Shown: piece after piece, positions 53,531-62,785 of the stretch
Layout: every line of letters starts with the position of its first letter
Numbering within the stretch: the stretch's first letter is position 1
Origin: Bacteroidales bacterium
GTDB lineage: Bacteria > Bacteroidota > Bacteroidia > Bacteroidales > UBA3663
Assembly: GCA_017449065.1 (NCBI GenBank)
Contig: JAFSKF010000009.1
Coordinates: forward strand, 47,501 to 111,500
Direction of reading: 5' to 3'
DNA: 64,000 nucleotides
Translations under genes and position numbers: made by a program
The notes under the pieces: generated by a model
Seen by the model: only the letters and a program-made list of their open reading frames with translations
Databases searched by the model: none
What the model was told of the DNA's origin: nothing

Positions 53531-54160
53531 ATGAAGAAATTAAGCATTTTAGCCGTAGCATGCGCAGCATTGCTGTCGTCGTGCACCTGTAGCAACGAAG
53601 TGAAGAACGAACCCCAAGACAACGGCAAAGCCGCCTTGGAGGTAATCATGACCCGCACCAGCATCCGCCAGTACACCGATCAGCCTGTCGAAATGGAAAA
53701 AGTCGAGGCTATGCTTCGTGCCGGTATGGCAGCACCTACCGCCATGAATGCCCAGCCTTGGCATTTTGTAGTGATCAACGACAAGGCAAAACTGGAAGAA
53801 CTTGCCGCAGCCAATCCACGTGGAAAGATGCTGCAATCAGCTCCTTTAGCCATCGTGGTTTGCGGCGATATGAGTAAGACCCGGGAAGGCAAGGCTCGTG
53901 AGTTCTGGATTCAGGACTGCTCTGCCGCTACAGAGAATATTCTGCTGGCAGCTCATGCACAAGGCTTGGGTGCCGTTTGGACAGCCCTCCACCCCATGGA
54001 CGAACGTATAGCTCCGGTTTGCGAGGCATTGAAGTTGCCGGAATCATTCATTCCACTTTGCACGATCATTATCGGATATCCTGCTGAGCAGCCTCAACCC
54101 AAAGACAAATGGAAACCCGAGAACGTGTCGTACAACGAATTCGGACATTCCAATCAGTAA
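53531..54160 (+). CDS. Nitroreductase-family lipoprotein
   Basis: A 209-residue protein with a lipobox (LLSSC) followed by a nitroreductase domain: RTSIRQYTDQPV with the FMN-binding Arg pair, AAPTAMNAQPWHFVVI, AATENILLAAHAQGLGAVW and IIGYPAEQP. FMN enzymes of this family reduce nitro compounds or quinones with NAD(P)H. A lipid-anchored, exported form is unusual compared with cytosolic members but is seen in Bacteroidota. The start was chosen at MKKLSIL. Confidence 0.9.
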   Translation: MKKLSILAVACAALLSSCTCSNEVKNEPQDNGKAALEVIMTRTSIRQYTDQPVEMEKVEAMLRAGMAAPTAMNAQPWHFVVINDKAKLEELAAANPRGKMLQSAPLAIVVCGDMSKTREGKAREFWIQDCSAATENILLAAHAQGLGAVWTALHPMDERIAPVCEALKLPESFIPLCTIIIGYPAEQPQPKDKWKPENVSYNEFGHSNQ

Positions 54161-54185
54161 GCCAATTATTCAATGATTTTGCAAC

Positions 54186-54219
54186 GAGGGTGTGTCAATT
54201 TTCATTTTGACACACCCTC
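54186..54219. terminator. Strong hairpin between convergent genes
   Basis: A perfect 13-bp stem, GAGGGTGTGTCAA / TTGACACACCCTC, with an 8-base loop, 25 bases after the nitroreductase stop and 34 bases from the convergent vWA stop. There is no clear T-run, but the placement fits a bidirectional terminator. Confidence 0.7.
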
Positions 54220-54252
54220 ATCATAACAATATAGGCTAATTCAGATTAGGAA

Positions 54253-54978
54253 TCACTTTCCCTCCTCCTCATCGAAAGCCTCATCTGCCATAGCTGTGTA
54301 ACTGTTCCGGAGATCTGCTTCCGGCATAGGGGCAACACCCATTGCCATATTCTTCTTAAAATTCGACAGACGCGAGAAGAAATTCATACGCGTAGAGGCA
54401 TCTTTAGCCATTCCAGCCGTTGTACCCTCAGCAGAGTAGTCGAAGTTGCGGGCATTACGGATAGAGAGCGTGAAAGCCACCTCCACCGAATCCTGGTTCG
54501 CTCCCATGTAGGTGAATGTCCATCCCTCTTTCTTCAGATCCTCCACCAATTGCTTCACGGCAGGTCCTGAAAATTCCTTCGATGCATTCTCCAAACCATC
54601 GGTGATGATTGTCACTACCACGACCGAATCCTCAATGTCGCGAACATAATTCCGCATCGAAGTCAGCGTGAATCCCATCGCGTCATAGAGCGGAGTGCAG
54701 CAACAAGGCGCATAATCGTCGATGGTCAGCGGCCGTGCTTCAGCCACCGGCACCTTGTCGAACACATACTTCTTTTCACAACTGCAGAACGTAAGCAGCG
54801 ACACGAAATGATCCTGCGTATCAGCGAACTTCTCCTGGGCCTTCTTAATCCCGCTCAACGTTTCATTAAATCCACTGATAGCCGCCTGGCGAATGCTCTC
54901 CATCGATCCGCTCTTGTCCAGAATAATCACATTAAAAACCTGTGTTTTCGTCAACTTTGTTTCGTTTTTCTGTTCCAT
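54253..54978 (-). CDS. vWA-domain protein of the RNA-repair/ADP-ribose cluster
   Basis: A 241-residue soluble vWA protein with an intact metal-ion-dependent adhesion site: LDKSGSM (DxSxS type), a CCCTPLYDAMG segment with the Thr, and ITDGLEN. A Cys-rich stretch (TFCSCEKK and CCCTP) is notable. Such proteins are encoded beside ADP-ribosylglycohydrolase, macro-like and RtcB genes in Bacteroidota, suggesting a shared stress or repair role. The ATG at MEQKNETK was chosen; an in-frame ATG 26 codons earlier is possible. Confidence 0.85.
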   Translation of the reverse strand: MEQKNETKLTKTQVFNVIILDKSGSMESIRQAAISGFNETLSGIKKAQEKFADTQDHFVSLLTFCSCEKKYVFDKVPVAEARPLTIDDYAPCCCTPLYDAMGFTLTSMRNYVRDIEDSVVVVTIITDGLENASKEFSGPAVKQLVEDLKKEGWTFTYMGANQDSVEVAFTLSIRNARNFDYSAEGTTAGMAKDASTRMNFFSRLSNFKKNMAMGVAPMPEADLRNSYTAMADEAFDEEEGK

Positions 54979-55067
54979 AGTTTTTTGTTTTTTATCAGTT
55001 AATTCTTTCAGCAATTTGGGCACATCGTCATTATCATTTGATTCAACTCGTACCATAATATTAGAAT

Positions 55068-55771
55068 TTAAAATGAATACATACTGTTCACAAAAGCCTT
55101 AGGAAACGTTACTTCACCTCGATAGAGGTCATCTGCCATGTGGAGAATCAAATCGTGCATCTCCAAGTCATCTTTGAAGAACTGCGGAATAGCCTCATAA
55201 CCTACAGCAGCACCAAGGATGTTGCCTGTCACGGCTCCCGTACTGTCACTATCACCACCATGATTCACGGCAGCAATCATGGCATCTTCAAAGCTATAGA
55301 AGTGCTTCAAAGCACAGTAGAGAGCTATAGCCAACGCTTCTTCGCCAGTCCATCCCTCTCCCAAATAACCGATATTCTCCAAGTCCGTCTTTCCATTGTC
55401 GAGCAGGAAGATGGCTTGTTCTGCCAACTCTGCCATAGTTTCCACATCGTTGTAATTGGCTATGTATTGTTGGCGAATCATATCGACACCCTCCATGATA
55501 TAATGTTTCATGCTATCCTGAGTAGGATTAATATATCTTGTTCCTTGGCATTCAACAGTCCATTGGCGGTAAAGAGTGTCATCTGTGTGTCATCTGACAC
55601 TACAGCCTTGCCTCTATCACCACTCTGAATATCGAGCCGCGTGATACCCAGTTCTCCATAACGTTTTTGTATCCCTTCGAAAGAACTGATAAACTCCACG
55701 GGATAGCCCAATGCGTCACCGATGGCCCCACCAATCAGCGAACCACGTATTCTATCTTGTAATGTATTCAT
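55068..55771 (-). pseudogene. ADP-ribosylglycohydrolase gene with internal deletion and frameshift
   Basis: Two frames carry the two ends of one protein. The first (55508-55771) starts [20 protein letters not shown] and reaches [20 protein letters not shown]. The second (55068-55511) resumes at [15 protein letters not shown] and runs through [17 protein letters not shown] to the end. The middle, more than 100 residues in relatives, is missing, and the frame changes at the seam near 55510-55535. The metal-binding Asp residues at both ends remain, but the core helices are gone, so it is most likely inactive. The enzyme normally removes ADP-ribose from proteins or nucleic acid. Confidence 0.85.
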
Positions 55772-55786
55772 AATCTGTCGATTTTA

Positions 55787-56182
55787 TTAATCTGATGTGA
55801 TTACCGCCACAAAAGCCTTAGGCAAAATGACATTCTCCACATCAATAGCAGTTTGGAACAACGGAGCAATCTCATCGACCTTGAATCCTGCAATGCCGCA
55901 ACCTATCTGAGTCACATAGAATTTGAGGTCTGGCCGTGTCTGTGCAAAGCGGATGAACTCATCCACGTAAGGCTTGATGGTCTCCACACCACCTTGCATC
56001 GTAGGAATGGCGTAGCTCTGGCCTTGCAGACCTATGCCCTGACCCCAGATGGCACCGAATCGCTCGTAGGCAAGTCGTGCCGCACCACCGCCATGCAAAC
56101 CTGCAAGGTTGCTACCAAACACGAAAATCTCATCTGGTTTCAGTTCCGTTATTCTTTCGGGGGTAAACTCTCTTTTATACAT
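55787..56182 (-). CDS. Macro-domain-like protein (A1S_2505-type)
   Basis: A 131-residue protein with FVFGSNLAGLHGGGAARLAYER, GQSYAIPTMQGG and VTQIGCGIAGFKVDEIA, split here into short pieces; this is the glycine-rich loop pattern of macro-like ADP-ribose-binding folds. Annotated relatives are called A1S_2505 family phage non-structural proteins. It is intact and lies between two broken genes of the same cluster (ADP-ribosylglycohydrolase and rtcB), 15 bases from the former. Confidence 0.8.
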   Translation of the reverse strand: MYKREFTPERITELKPDEIFVFGSNLAGLHGGGAARLAYERFGAIWGQGIGLQGQSYAIPTMQGGVETIKPYVDEFIRFAQTRPDLKFYVTQIGCGIAGFKVDEIAPLFQTAIDVENVILPKAFVAVITSD

Positions 56183-56296
56183 AGAACTTCATATTTAAAA
56201 ACATATTGACTCTCATGGATGACCGTCTCATGGTGTTTCCGGTTTTGCAAAAGTATGGTTTTAATTTCAATTCACCAAACTTTTTGTCAAAAAACT

Positions 56297-56905
56297 TCAA
56301 TCTGCCTCTTCGTTATGATCAATCTCTATGCTGGAGTCATAAGAAGTTGTAGCCTTCAGGTTGATTACCGGACGAATAAAATATTCCACCTCCACCGTAT
56401 CCTCAATCAGGCGCAAAATCTCCTTTGGATCTTTGTAAGCCATAGGACTTTCGTCAATGGTACCGGTTCCGACGGAAGTCGAATAGATGCCCTTCATCGA
56501 CTCACGATACTCTTCCAAGTCTATCAGTTCTTTCGCTTCGGAACGGGAAAGCAGGCGTCCGGCTCCATGCGGTGCTGAGCAGTTCCAGTCCTCATTACCT
56601 TTACCTCGGGCAATAATGAGCCCGTCGCGCATATTGAACGGTATAACCAGTTTTCGCCCTGCCGGAGCAGCAACCGCTCCCTTCCGCATCATCTTCATCG
56701 AAAAGTCGATGTAGTTATGGGTGGTGTAAATCTGCTCCGACACATTCGCTTTCTTTCCGCTGCTTTCGCTAATTGCCGCCACATTCACAGCGGACTTCAT
56801 AGTGTCGTGCGAAAGGACGAATGTGGTTTCGTCCAACCATCCAATGATGGACAGTCGCTTGGCATCCTGCAAATCCTCGGGGAACACCAGATAGGCTAAT
56901 GGTCA
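56297..56905 (-). pseudogene. rtcB: RtcB RNA ligase, C-terminal remnant
   Basis: About 195 codons of the C-terminal half of an RtcB-family RNA ligase: QIYTTHNYIDFSMKMMRKGA, IPFNMRDGLIIARGKGN and SAPHGAGRLLSRSEAKEL, which holds the guanylylated His. The N-terminal half with the metal-binding Cys and His residues is absent. In-frame sequence upstream runs into a TGA after PLAYLVFPEDL. The lost half coincides with the border of the A+T-rich accessory region, so an insertion or deletion there probably truncated it. Confidence 0.85.
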
Positions 56906-57001
56906 GTTTATCCTTCAACAGCATTTCGTCACTCAGCATCACACTATTCAGAATCTTCTTAAAGAGACACAAACAAGAAGAACATGAATATAAGTAATAG
57001 A

Positions 57002-57582
57002 TTAATCCTCGACATATTTGGGAGATTCCCCATATTTGTTAATACCCTTTTCTCCATCTTTGATTGCAAGAAGCAAAACTATAAATTGCAAGACTGTCCA
57101 AATGAGAAAGAATGCCAAAAACGGCCATATATAACTATCATTTTCAAGAGAGTCTGTAGATAATAAATCATCATAGACCCCAGGTATTGCTTGAAAGAAA
57201 AATAAAAAAAGAGAAACAATTAGTGACAAAAAGAGGTCGATACAAGGAGAGCATTCTTACCGACATCATGCAACCTTCGTATTTGCGCTGCAGGGAAAAA
57301 TAATAAAACAGGAATTATAATAAATAAGGAGGAAAGTAAGCCAATAACTAACATTTGCCACCTACCTATTTCAGCATTTATATTCACGTTTTTCAAAAAA
57401 AACTTACAAATTAAATAACAACATACAAACCACACAATTGTTACAATTGCAGCGATTAACGCATACCTCCAAAATCCAGAGCGCCTTTCGCGCCCTTTAA
57501 TAGTGAAAAGATTTTGAAACCCATTTTTTGTTGCTTCAACGAATCCTATCGCGGGCAACACTTTCCCATTTTCTTGTTGCAT
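57002..57582 (-). pseudogene. DUF805 membrane protein gene with a single frameshift
   Basis: The first frame gives 120 residues with two transmembrane helices and the DUF805 motif QIRRLHDVGKNALLV, then stops. The next frame continues with two more helices and the usual family ending GINKYGESPKYVED. Adding one base in the A5 run at 57228-57232 would join them into one protein of about 193 residues. It is either a recent mutation, a sequencing error or, less likely, programmed frameshifting. It is the last gene of the GTPase module. Confidence 0.75.
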
Positions 57583-57599
57583 AATTAATTAGTTTGTAT

Positions 57600-58463
57600 T
57601 TAATAAATTTCTAATTTTCTATAGACAAGCGAACTCTTTTTGAAAGCTCTTTTATAGGCTACCTTACTACCAATAGGCACTTTAATTACGCCCATTTTAT
57701 CATAGCCCATCAATGATTTCTTGGATTTACTAAGAATGAAATCATCTACAAACATCGGAGGCTGTTTGCCCTCAAAAATAAAAACAGCATTCCGTTGTCG
57801 GACTGAAAAAGCTCTAATATCTAATTCTTGGAGTGACGATGAAAAATGAATGTATTCTATCTTATCACAGTTAGAAAAAGCTGACCTTTTTACAATTCTA
57901 CTATGAATCCGAAACTCCTCAAAACCACATTCATAAAAAGCAAAACTCGGTATAACATCCAAATAGCAGTAATCAAAGCGCTCTAGACGCTCACAGTGAG
58001 AAAAACAATATGCTCCGATTTTATTTATCGAATCACATCTAACAGATATCAAATGGACACAATTTTGAAAGGCACCCCATTCAATACTCTTAACATATCT
58101 TATTTCAGCTTTCAACACTTCACTATTTGCAAAAGCAAACGAATCAATATATTGCACAGTCGAAGGAGTTGCTATAGCTGTAATGTACGAATCTGCAAAA
58201 GCTCTCTTACCAATGCCAACAATTGTATAATTAGTACCATTGTGAGTAACCGTTTCTGGAATGACAATATGACCTGCATATTTATCTTGTCTTAAAATTA
58301 AATTTCCTGTATCATCTAACTCAACCGATTGATAAACTTCTACTTGTGCTAGAGATTTATTAATCACTCTATAGCATAAATCTCCTTCACGGAACCATTC
58401 TGCCCCTACTCTCTCAATACATCCAATCAATAGGACAAAAAACAATAACAATCTGGTCTTCAT
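57600..58463 (-). CDS. BspA-like leucine-rich-repeat exported protein
   Basis: A 287-residue protein with a signal peptide (LLLFFVLLIGCIERVGA) and tandem LRR_5/BspA-type repeats: IPETVTHNGTNYTIVGIGKR, AFADSYITAIATPSTVQYID, SFAFANSEVL and AFSNCDKIEYIHFSSSLQEL. The Cys in the signal region (LLIGC) could be a lipobox. BspA-type LRR proteins are surface or secreted binders. It lies 62 bases after the coiled-coil gene in the GTPase module. Confidence 0.82.
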   Translation of the reverse strand: MKTRLLLFFVLLIGCIERVGAEWFREGDLCYRVINKSLAQVEVYQSVELDDTGNLILRQDKYAGHIVIPETVTHNGTNYTIVGIGKRAFADSYITAIATPSTVQYIDSFAFANSEVLKAEIRYVKSIEWGAFQNCVHLISVRCDSINKIGAYCFSHCERLERFDYCYLDVIPSFAFYECGFEEFRIHSRIVKRSAFSNCDKIEYIHFSSSLQELDIRAFSVRQRNAVFIFEGKQPPMFVDDFILSKSKKSLMGYDKMGVIKVPIGSKVAYKRAFKKSSLVYRKLEIY

Positions 58464-58525
58464 ATTATATATTCATTTGTGCTCCGTAATAAAGAAACGA
58501 ACAATTATTAATCAAACGCAAGCTT

Positions 58526-59878
58526 CTAGTAAACTTTAATTGTTTTTGCTCGTAAACAAATATTCTTATACCAAATTTCAAATCTGTAGGACCCTTGCAC
58601 CCAGCTACCTTTATTGGAATTACCCCAGGCGGGTAGTTCGTAGCTATTCCCTTCACCACTTAAAATAGTAAAACTGTCTGAGTAAGAATACCCGCTTGGA
58701 GACGAGTCTCCTGACGATAATGTCCCAGAAGGCTTATATAGTTTAACATAAAGAGTTATGCGTTCTCCAGTTCGGATGCCTGTATAAGTAATTTTGGGTT
58801 TTAAATACATCGTATGCGAACTATAAATAGATCTTCCATAATTGGTTTCTATTGTACCATCGTAGTAAACATTGGCAATGTCAATATCCGTTATTAATAG
58901 AGGGAAATCAGAAGAAATAGAATTACTAAGATTGTTTAATCTTTTTTCTGTTTCTTCGCGCTTGCTTTTCTCTTTTGACAGAGAATTTTGGAGAGAACCG
59001 ATTTGGGAGTTCAATTCGAGAATCTGAGCATTCTTGCTATCAATGGTTGCATTCTTACTATCTATCGTTGCATCCTTTTCAGTTATGGTATCATTCGCAA
59101 TTTTAAGTTCGTATTGTGTCGTGCTTAATGAATCTTTTAATAGGATTATTCCTATTCCACAAGCAATGACTGCTATGCATAAGAGTATGACGTAGAAGAA
59201 CTGTTTCTTTTGCTGTTTTATCTTTTTATTTTCATCTTTAAGGGATTCGTTTTCTTTCTTAAGTAAAGCATTTTCTTTGCTTATTTTTGATAATACACCT
59301 TGATAGCTATTCATCAATGCTGTATTATAGTTTTTAGATTTATAAATGTAGGTATAGCCATTTGTATAAGAAGAACTTAATATTTCTTTTGCATCATCTT
59401 CAATGACAAATTCTTTTACAGATTCACTACTAATTGCATAATTAATAGGTGGTAATTTGATTGCAGAGGATTGCATATTGTCGAATCCACCCTTAAGCGA
59501 TTCAGAAACTAAATCTATTTCCTCTCGGTTCATATACAAATGATCAGAATTTGCAATCAAATTCCCTTTATCATTGTATTTTATAAGGTACCCTTTGGTA
59601 ACTAGGTTAGAAATCGTATTTTCAAAAAGGGAAAAGAGGCCTTTAAAGGCCGTTAGTGCGACACCGTTAAGCAGAACACAAAGTCCAATATATTTCCCAT
59701 TTTCCAGTTTTCTAATATATGCATAGTACATCAGATTGCCATCCCTTCGGATAGCAATCTGTGTTGTAGCTATTGCTTTTGCATAGAACTTCTGAAAAAA
59801 AGAAGTAGTTGACTCTTCATCTGGATATTGTGTATATCCGGATGAAAGGTTTCCGAAGATATAGACAGAACTATTCAT
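58526..59878 (-). CDS. Coiled-coil transmembrane protein with GTPase-module N-terminal domain (paralogue 2)
   Basis: A 450-residue protein. Residues 1-190 form a soluble domain beginning SSVYIFGNLSSGYTQYPD, with IAIRRDGNLMYYAYIRKL and YIGLCVLLNGVALTAF. A coiled coil lies at about 195-225, one transmembrane helix at about 228-247 and a second coiled coil at about 250-320 (with DSKNATIDSKNA heptads). A C-terminal beta-sandwich ends CLRAKTIKVY. The same plan and both end motifs occur in the 472-residue protein two genes upstream. ATG was chosen two codons after a TTG. No named family is recognised; the N-terminal domain may be a GTPase-associated domain. Confidence 0.7.
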   Translation of the reverse strand: MNSSVYIFGNLSSGYTQYPDEESTTSFFQKFYAKAIATTQIAIRRDGNLMYYAYIRKLENGKYIGLCVLLNGVALTAFKGLFSLFENTISNLVTKGYLIKYNDKGNLIANSDHLYMNREEIDLVSESLKGGFDNMQSSAIKLPPINYAISSESVKEFVIEDDAKEILSSSYTNGYTYIYKSKNYNTALMNSYQGVLSKISKENALLKKENESLKDENKKIKQQKKQFFYVILLCIAVIACGIGIILLKDSLSTTQYELKIANDTITEKDATIDSKNATIDSKNAQILELNSQIGSLQNSLSKEKSKREETEKRLNNLSNSISSDFPLLITDIDIANVYYDGTIETNYGRSIYSSHTMYLKPKITYTGIRTGERITLYVKLYKPSGTLSSGDSSPSGYSYSDSFTILSGEGNSYELPAWGNSNKGSWVQGSYRFEIWYKNICLRAKTIKVY

Positions 59879-59880
59879 GT

Positions 59881-60399
59881 TCAACGACGTCTGAATTTGA
59901 TACTTTTGTCAATATTATCCACTTCTACAGATGCAACGGCATCGATAACACCGTTGCCTAAAAGAACGGGGGCAATTTGATTGAGTGCAACGCTTGCCTG
60001 AACGTTGTGGAGTATGATTCCGTCCTTGCCTCCAATCTCAACTTCATTCAAATTGATAAGTCCTTTTTCAACGACACTTCCATCTGCAATTGTAGCTTCT
60101 GTAATGCCGACAACATCATTTTCTGAAAATTTCCCGTTTTTTCGCATAGTCAACAATTCATTCAAGGAAATACTCATACCTGAGCAACCTGTATCAAATA
60201 TCATATCCAAACTCACCCCATTAAGCTTAACTGGAATTGTTTTAACACCGCCAAGCTCTGTATAGGGAACCTTTACTACACTGTTTTGCTCAAGCTTTTC
60301 TTTAAGATTAACAGGCGGTTTCTTCTGTTTGGTATCACACGAAGAGATAATAGCGCCAAACAATACTATAGATAATAGTGTTAATGTTATCTTTTTCAT
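59881..60399 (-). CDS. Retropepsin-like aspartic protease lipoprotein
   Basis: A 172-residue lipoprotein (lipobox IISSC, Cys21). It carries a single clan-AA aspartic protease motif, FDTGCSGMSI, with Asp69-Thr-Gly, and the second-half motif VLLGNGVIDA. These proteases act as dimers, each giving one catalytic Asp. It is anchored in the periplasm or outer membrane. The gene starts 1 base after the 472-residue coiled-coil gene and ends 2 bases before the ATG of the 450-residue one, so translation is coupled and a joint function with both paralogues is likely. Confidence 0.85.
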   Translation of the reverse strand: MKKITLTLLSIVLFGAIISSCDTKQKKPPVNLKEKLEQNSVVKVPYTELGGVKTIPVKLNGVSLDMIFDTGCSGMSISLNELLTMRKNGKFSENDVVGITEATIADGSVVEKGLINLNEVEIGGKDGIILHNVQASVALNQIAPVLLGNGVIDAVASVEVDNIDKSIKFRRR

Positions 60400-60400
60400 T

Positions 60401-61819
60401 CTACAATACTTTTATAGTTCTTTCTTTGATAATTTCAGTCCCATGATAATAGGTGATTTTGACTTGTGTTCCTGAAGGAGAAGATACAGTAAATACATTT
60501 CCATGTATTGTGTTTTCTCCTTCACAGATAACCCAATAGCCATCTTTGGGGTAATCTCCACCCATTATGCCACATGTATAGGTAGATCCAGAGGTCACTC
60601 CTTTAGCACCAGATGGCAATTCTTTGATGTCAATTCTCAGTTTTGATAAATCATATTTAACAGTTTTTTCTATTCGGATTTCTGAATTATCTTTTACCTT
60701 TTTGGCTCCTATTGTATTGGTAGAATTGGTCTTTTTCTTGATCGAATTTTCCAATAGTTCAATCTTTTTTGCCTGCTTCTCTATATCAGCATCTTTGCCA
60801 CCCATATACCATATAGAACCAGCAAGAGCAAAGCTAAGAAGAATGCAAACAAACCAGGGTAACCATATAAAGATTTTACTCTGGGGGCGATCTTTTTTGT
60901 GTGGCTGATGCTTTTCCTCAGAATATCCATAAGTATCTTCTTGAAATCGTTCGGCCACAAGGTTCGACAATTGTATTAGAGGCTGTTTGATTTCCGAGAT
61001 TTTAGCATTTATTGAAGTGTCCAGTTCTGCTTTCCGTACCCTTTTCTCTAGTTCTTGGTAATCTCTTATTGCCGAATCCCGTGCTTCTTCAAGAACTTTT
61101 TTCTCTTTTTTCCAATTCTCTAAATCTTGTATCTGCTTTTGTTTGGATTTAGATAATGCATCTTCTGTGGATCGAATTCTTGCATTAGCATCAGCAACAG
61201 CTGCATCAGCCACAGCTTTGGCATCGGCTATTATCTTTTTGGCTGATTTAGACTGATATGTTGGAGAAAGATATAATTTAGCTCTTTGTCTGATTGCCTC
61301 TACTGCGGTGGGAATTACGATTTCTGAAACATTTACACATAGTTTTGTTCCTTGTGATGTGAAGGACGACGAGATCTCAAAGAAATCTTGTGGCGAACAA
61401 AAAGCATTTAGCATATTAGAGAATTGCTTCTCGATTTGCAGCAGATAATCATTTTGAGAGACAAAAGAATCGATGCTGTATTCAAATTTATCTTCTTTCA
61501 GGATAAGAAAAGAGCCAACGATCATTTTGTTAAATAGATTATCAAGTATCATGTAAATGCTCTTAACATCTCTACAAAATGCTCCATCAATCCTCATAGT
61601 CATACCAAAATATGACCCAATTCTTGCTGACAAGATATTATTATTACGAAGATAGTTGTAATATGCCGATACACCATGTGGACGGTTGACAATCTCAACA
61701 ATCATTATAGCATCTTCCGTCTGGTCGCTATAGAATTGTGTATAGTAGTCTTTATCCTCCTGTTTCCATGTTTTCTGACCGGAAGACAAAACTCCATGAA
61801 TTTGAAATTCTACATTCAT
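60401..61819 (-). CDS. Coiled-coil transmembrane protein with GTPase-module N-terminal domain (paralogue 1)
   Basis: A 472-residue protein with the same plan as the 450-residue paralogue: an N-terminal soluble domain of about 185 residues opening VEFQIHGVLSSGQKTWKQ; a long Ala/Lys-rich coiled coil (about 192-270); a basic linker; one transmembrane helix at about 315-338; a short coiled coil; and a beta-sandwich at about 385-472 ending IKERTIKVL. It starts 3 bases after the GTPase stop. The topology puts the N-terminal domain with the GTPase in the cytoplasm and the beta-sandwich in the periplasm. Confidence 0.7.
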   Translation of the reverse strand: MNVEFQIHGVLSSGQKTWKQEDKDYYTQFYSDQTEDAIMIVEIVNRPHGVSAYYNYLRNNNILSARIGSYFGMTMRIDGAFCRDVKSIYMILDNLFNKMIVGSFLILKEDKFEYSIDSFVSQNDYLLQIEKQFSNMLNAFCSPQDFFEISSSFTSQGTKLCVNVSEIVIPTAVEAIRQRAKLYLSPTYQSKSAKKIIADAKAVADAAVADANARIRSTEDALSKSKQKQIQDLENWKKEKKVLEEARDSAIRDYQELEKRVRKAELDTSINAKISEIKQPLIQLSNLVAERFQEDTYGYSEEKHQPHKKDRPQSKIFIWLPWFVCILLSFALAGSIWYMGGKDADIEKQAKKIELLENSIKKKTNSTNTIGAKKVKDNSEIRIEKTVKYDLSKLRIDIKELPSGAKGVTSGSTYTCGIMGGDYPKDGYWVICEGENTIHGNVFTVSSPSGTQVKITYYHGTEIIKERTIKVL

Positions 61820-61822
61820 AAA

Positions 61823-62761
61823 CTATCCTTTTATCAAATTCACAATGGTATTCCATAGTTTCTTGGGGTATTCTATTGGTCCTTCTTGGAAAGAGTATCC
61901 ACCGGCAATCTTCTTGCTATAGTCTCCAGTATGGAAGGGAACTAATTCAAAATTATCTGAAGTGCCAAAAATACCTTTTGTCCTAAATGGGGTAAAAATG
62001 CCGGGATAGAGATTCTCTATTTCCGTTCTTGCAGACTTCGCATTCACTTGACCCGGCGAAATGACAAACGGAGTGAGGTCTATCTTATTAAATATAAAGA
62101 TTGCCTTATCTACAGGACGCATATTGCGTTTGAGTGTGTGAATCTTTGTAACGTAATTCACACTTTGATCAGCATATTTCCAGTGAGGCTCGACCATGTA
62201 GCACCAAATCTTGCGATTGCTGCTATTCTTAATTGCATTGACATATTTAGGAAATTCTGCCATCGGTTCGTTGGGGTCATCAGGATTATAATAGTACTCT
62301 CCCGGTGCTTCAAGAATTTGACATTTCACACGACCAACAGAATCAAGTACACGTACAAGCATGAAACTGATATTTTTGGTGCTGTTGGCCGCATCACTGC
62401 TTCCAATCATTCCAGGAAAATCTTTGCACATTTTTGCATAATGTTCATCTGCTGATGGTCGAAAAGATGTTACTGGCTCAACGTTAAACCCAATGGTGCG
62501 CAAATAACGAGTTAGTCGTACAAGAGTCATGGTTTTTCCGCATGACGGAGGACCGAATAGAACTACGATAGGCGTGTTTTGGTCAGCTATTGTAATGCTG
62601 ATCTCATTCGGATCTTTGGTTTCTTCCTTTGTAAGACCTAATACTTGAGGCTCTTCACCACTAGTATTTGGAGTAGAACTAACAGGAGTGACTTCAACAA
62701 TTGTTTCCGTTAGTTTCGGTTCTTCATTGGTAACTGTACCAAGTTGGGGATTCAATTCCAT
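61823..62761 (-). CDS. P-loop GTPase of an envelope-associated module
   Basis: A 312-residue soluble protein. After a low-complexity N-terminal segment of about 60 residues come the P-loop GPPSCGKT (70-77), an EAPGE motif (151-155) at the place of the DxxG switch-2 motif, and the G4 base-specificity motif NKID (225-228) in KAIFIFNKIDL. The NKxD motif argues for GTP rather than ATP. The layout recalls the double-GTPase (DO-GTPase2) type of proposed conflict systems, but I cannot confirm the family. It is translated between a four-TM protein and the first coiled-coil paralogue. Confidence 0.8.
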   Translation of the reverse strand: MELNPQLGTVTNEEPKLTETIVEVTPVSSTPNTSGEEPQVLGLTKEETKDPNEISITIADQNTPIVVLFGPPSCGKTMTLVRLTRYLRTIGFNVEPVTSFRPSADEHYAKMCKDFPGMIGSSDAANSTKNISFMLVRVLDSVGRVKCQILEAPGEYYYNPDDPNEPMAEFPKYVNAIKNSSNRKIWCYMVEPHWKYADQSVNYVTKIHTLKRNMRPVDKAIFIFNKIDLTPFVISPGQVNAKSARTEIENLYPGIFTPFRTKGIFGTSDNFELVPFHTGDYSKKIAGGYSFQEGPIEYPKKLWNTIVNLIKG

Positions 62762-62785
62762 ATTATATTATTTTTAAGTTAATGA

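Noticed and set aside
16396..54978. TerY-phosphorylation triad (vWA plus PP2C plus kinase)
   Set aside because: The vWA gene is about 29 kb away in a different cluster with its own usual partners, so the three are not a linked triad.
57220..57240. Programmed frameshift in the DUF805 gene
   Set aside because: Only a plain homopolymer is present; no slippery heptamer with a downstream stimulatory structure was seen, so mutation or error is more likely.
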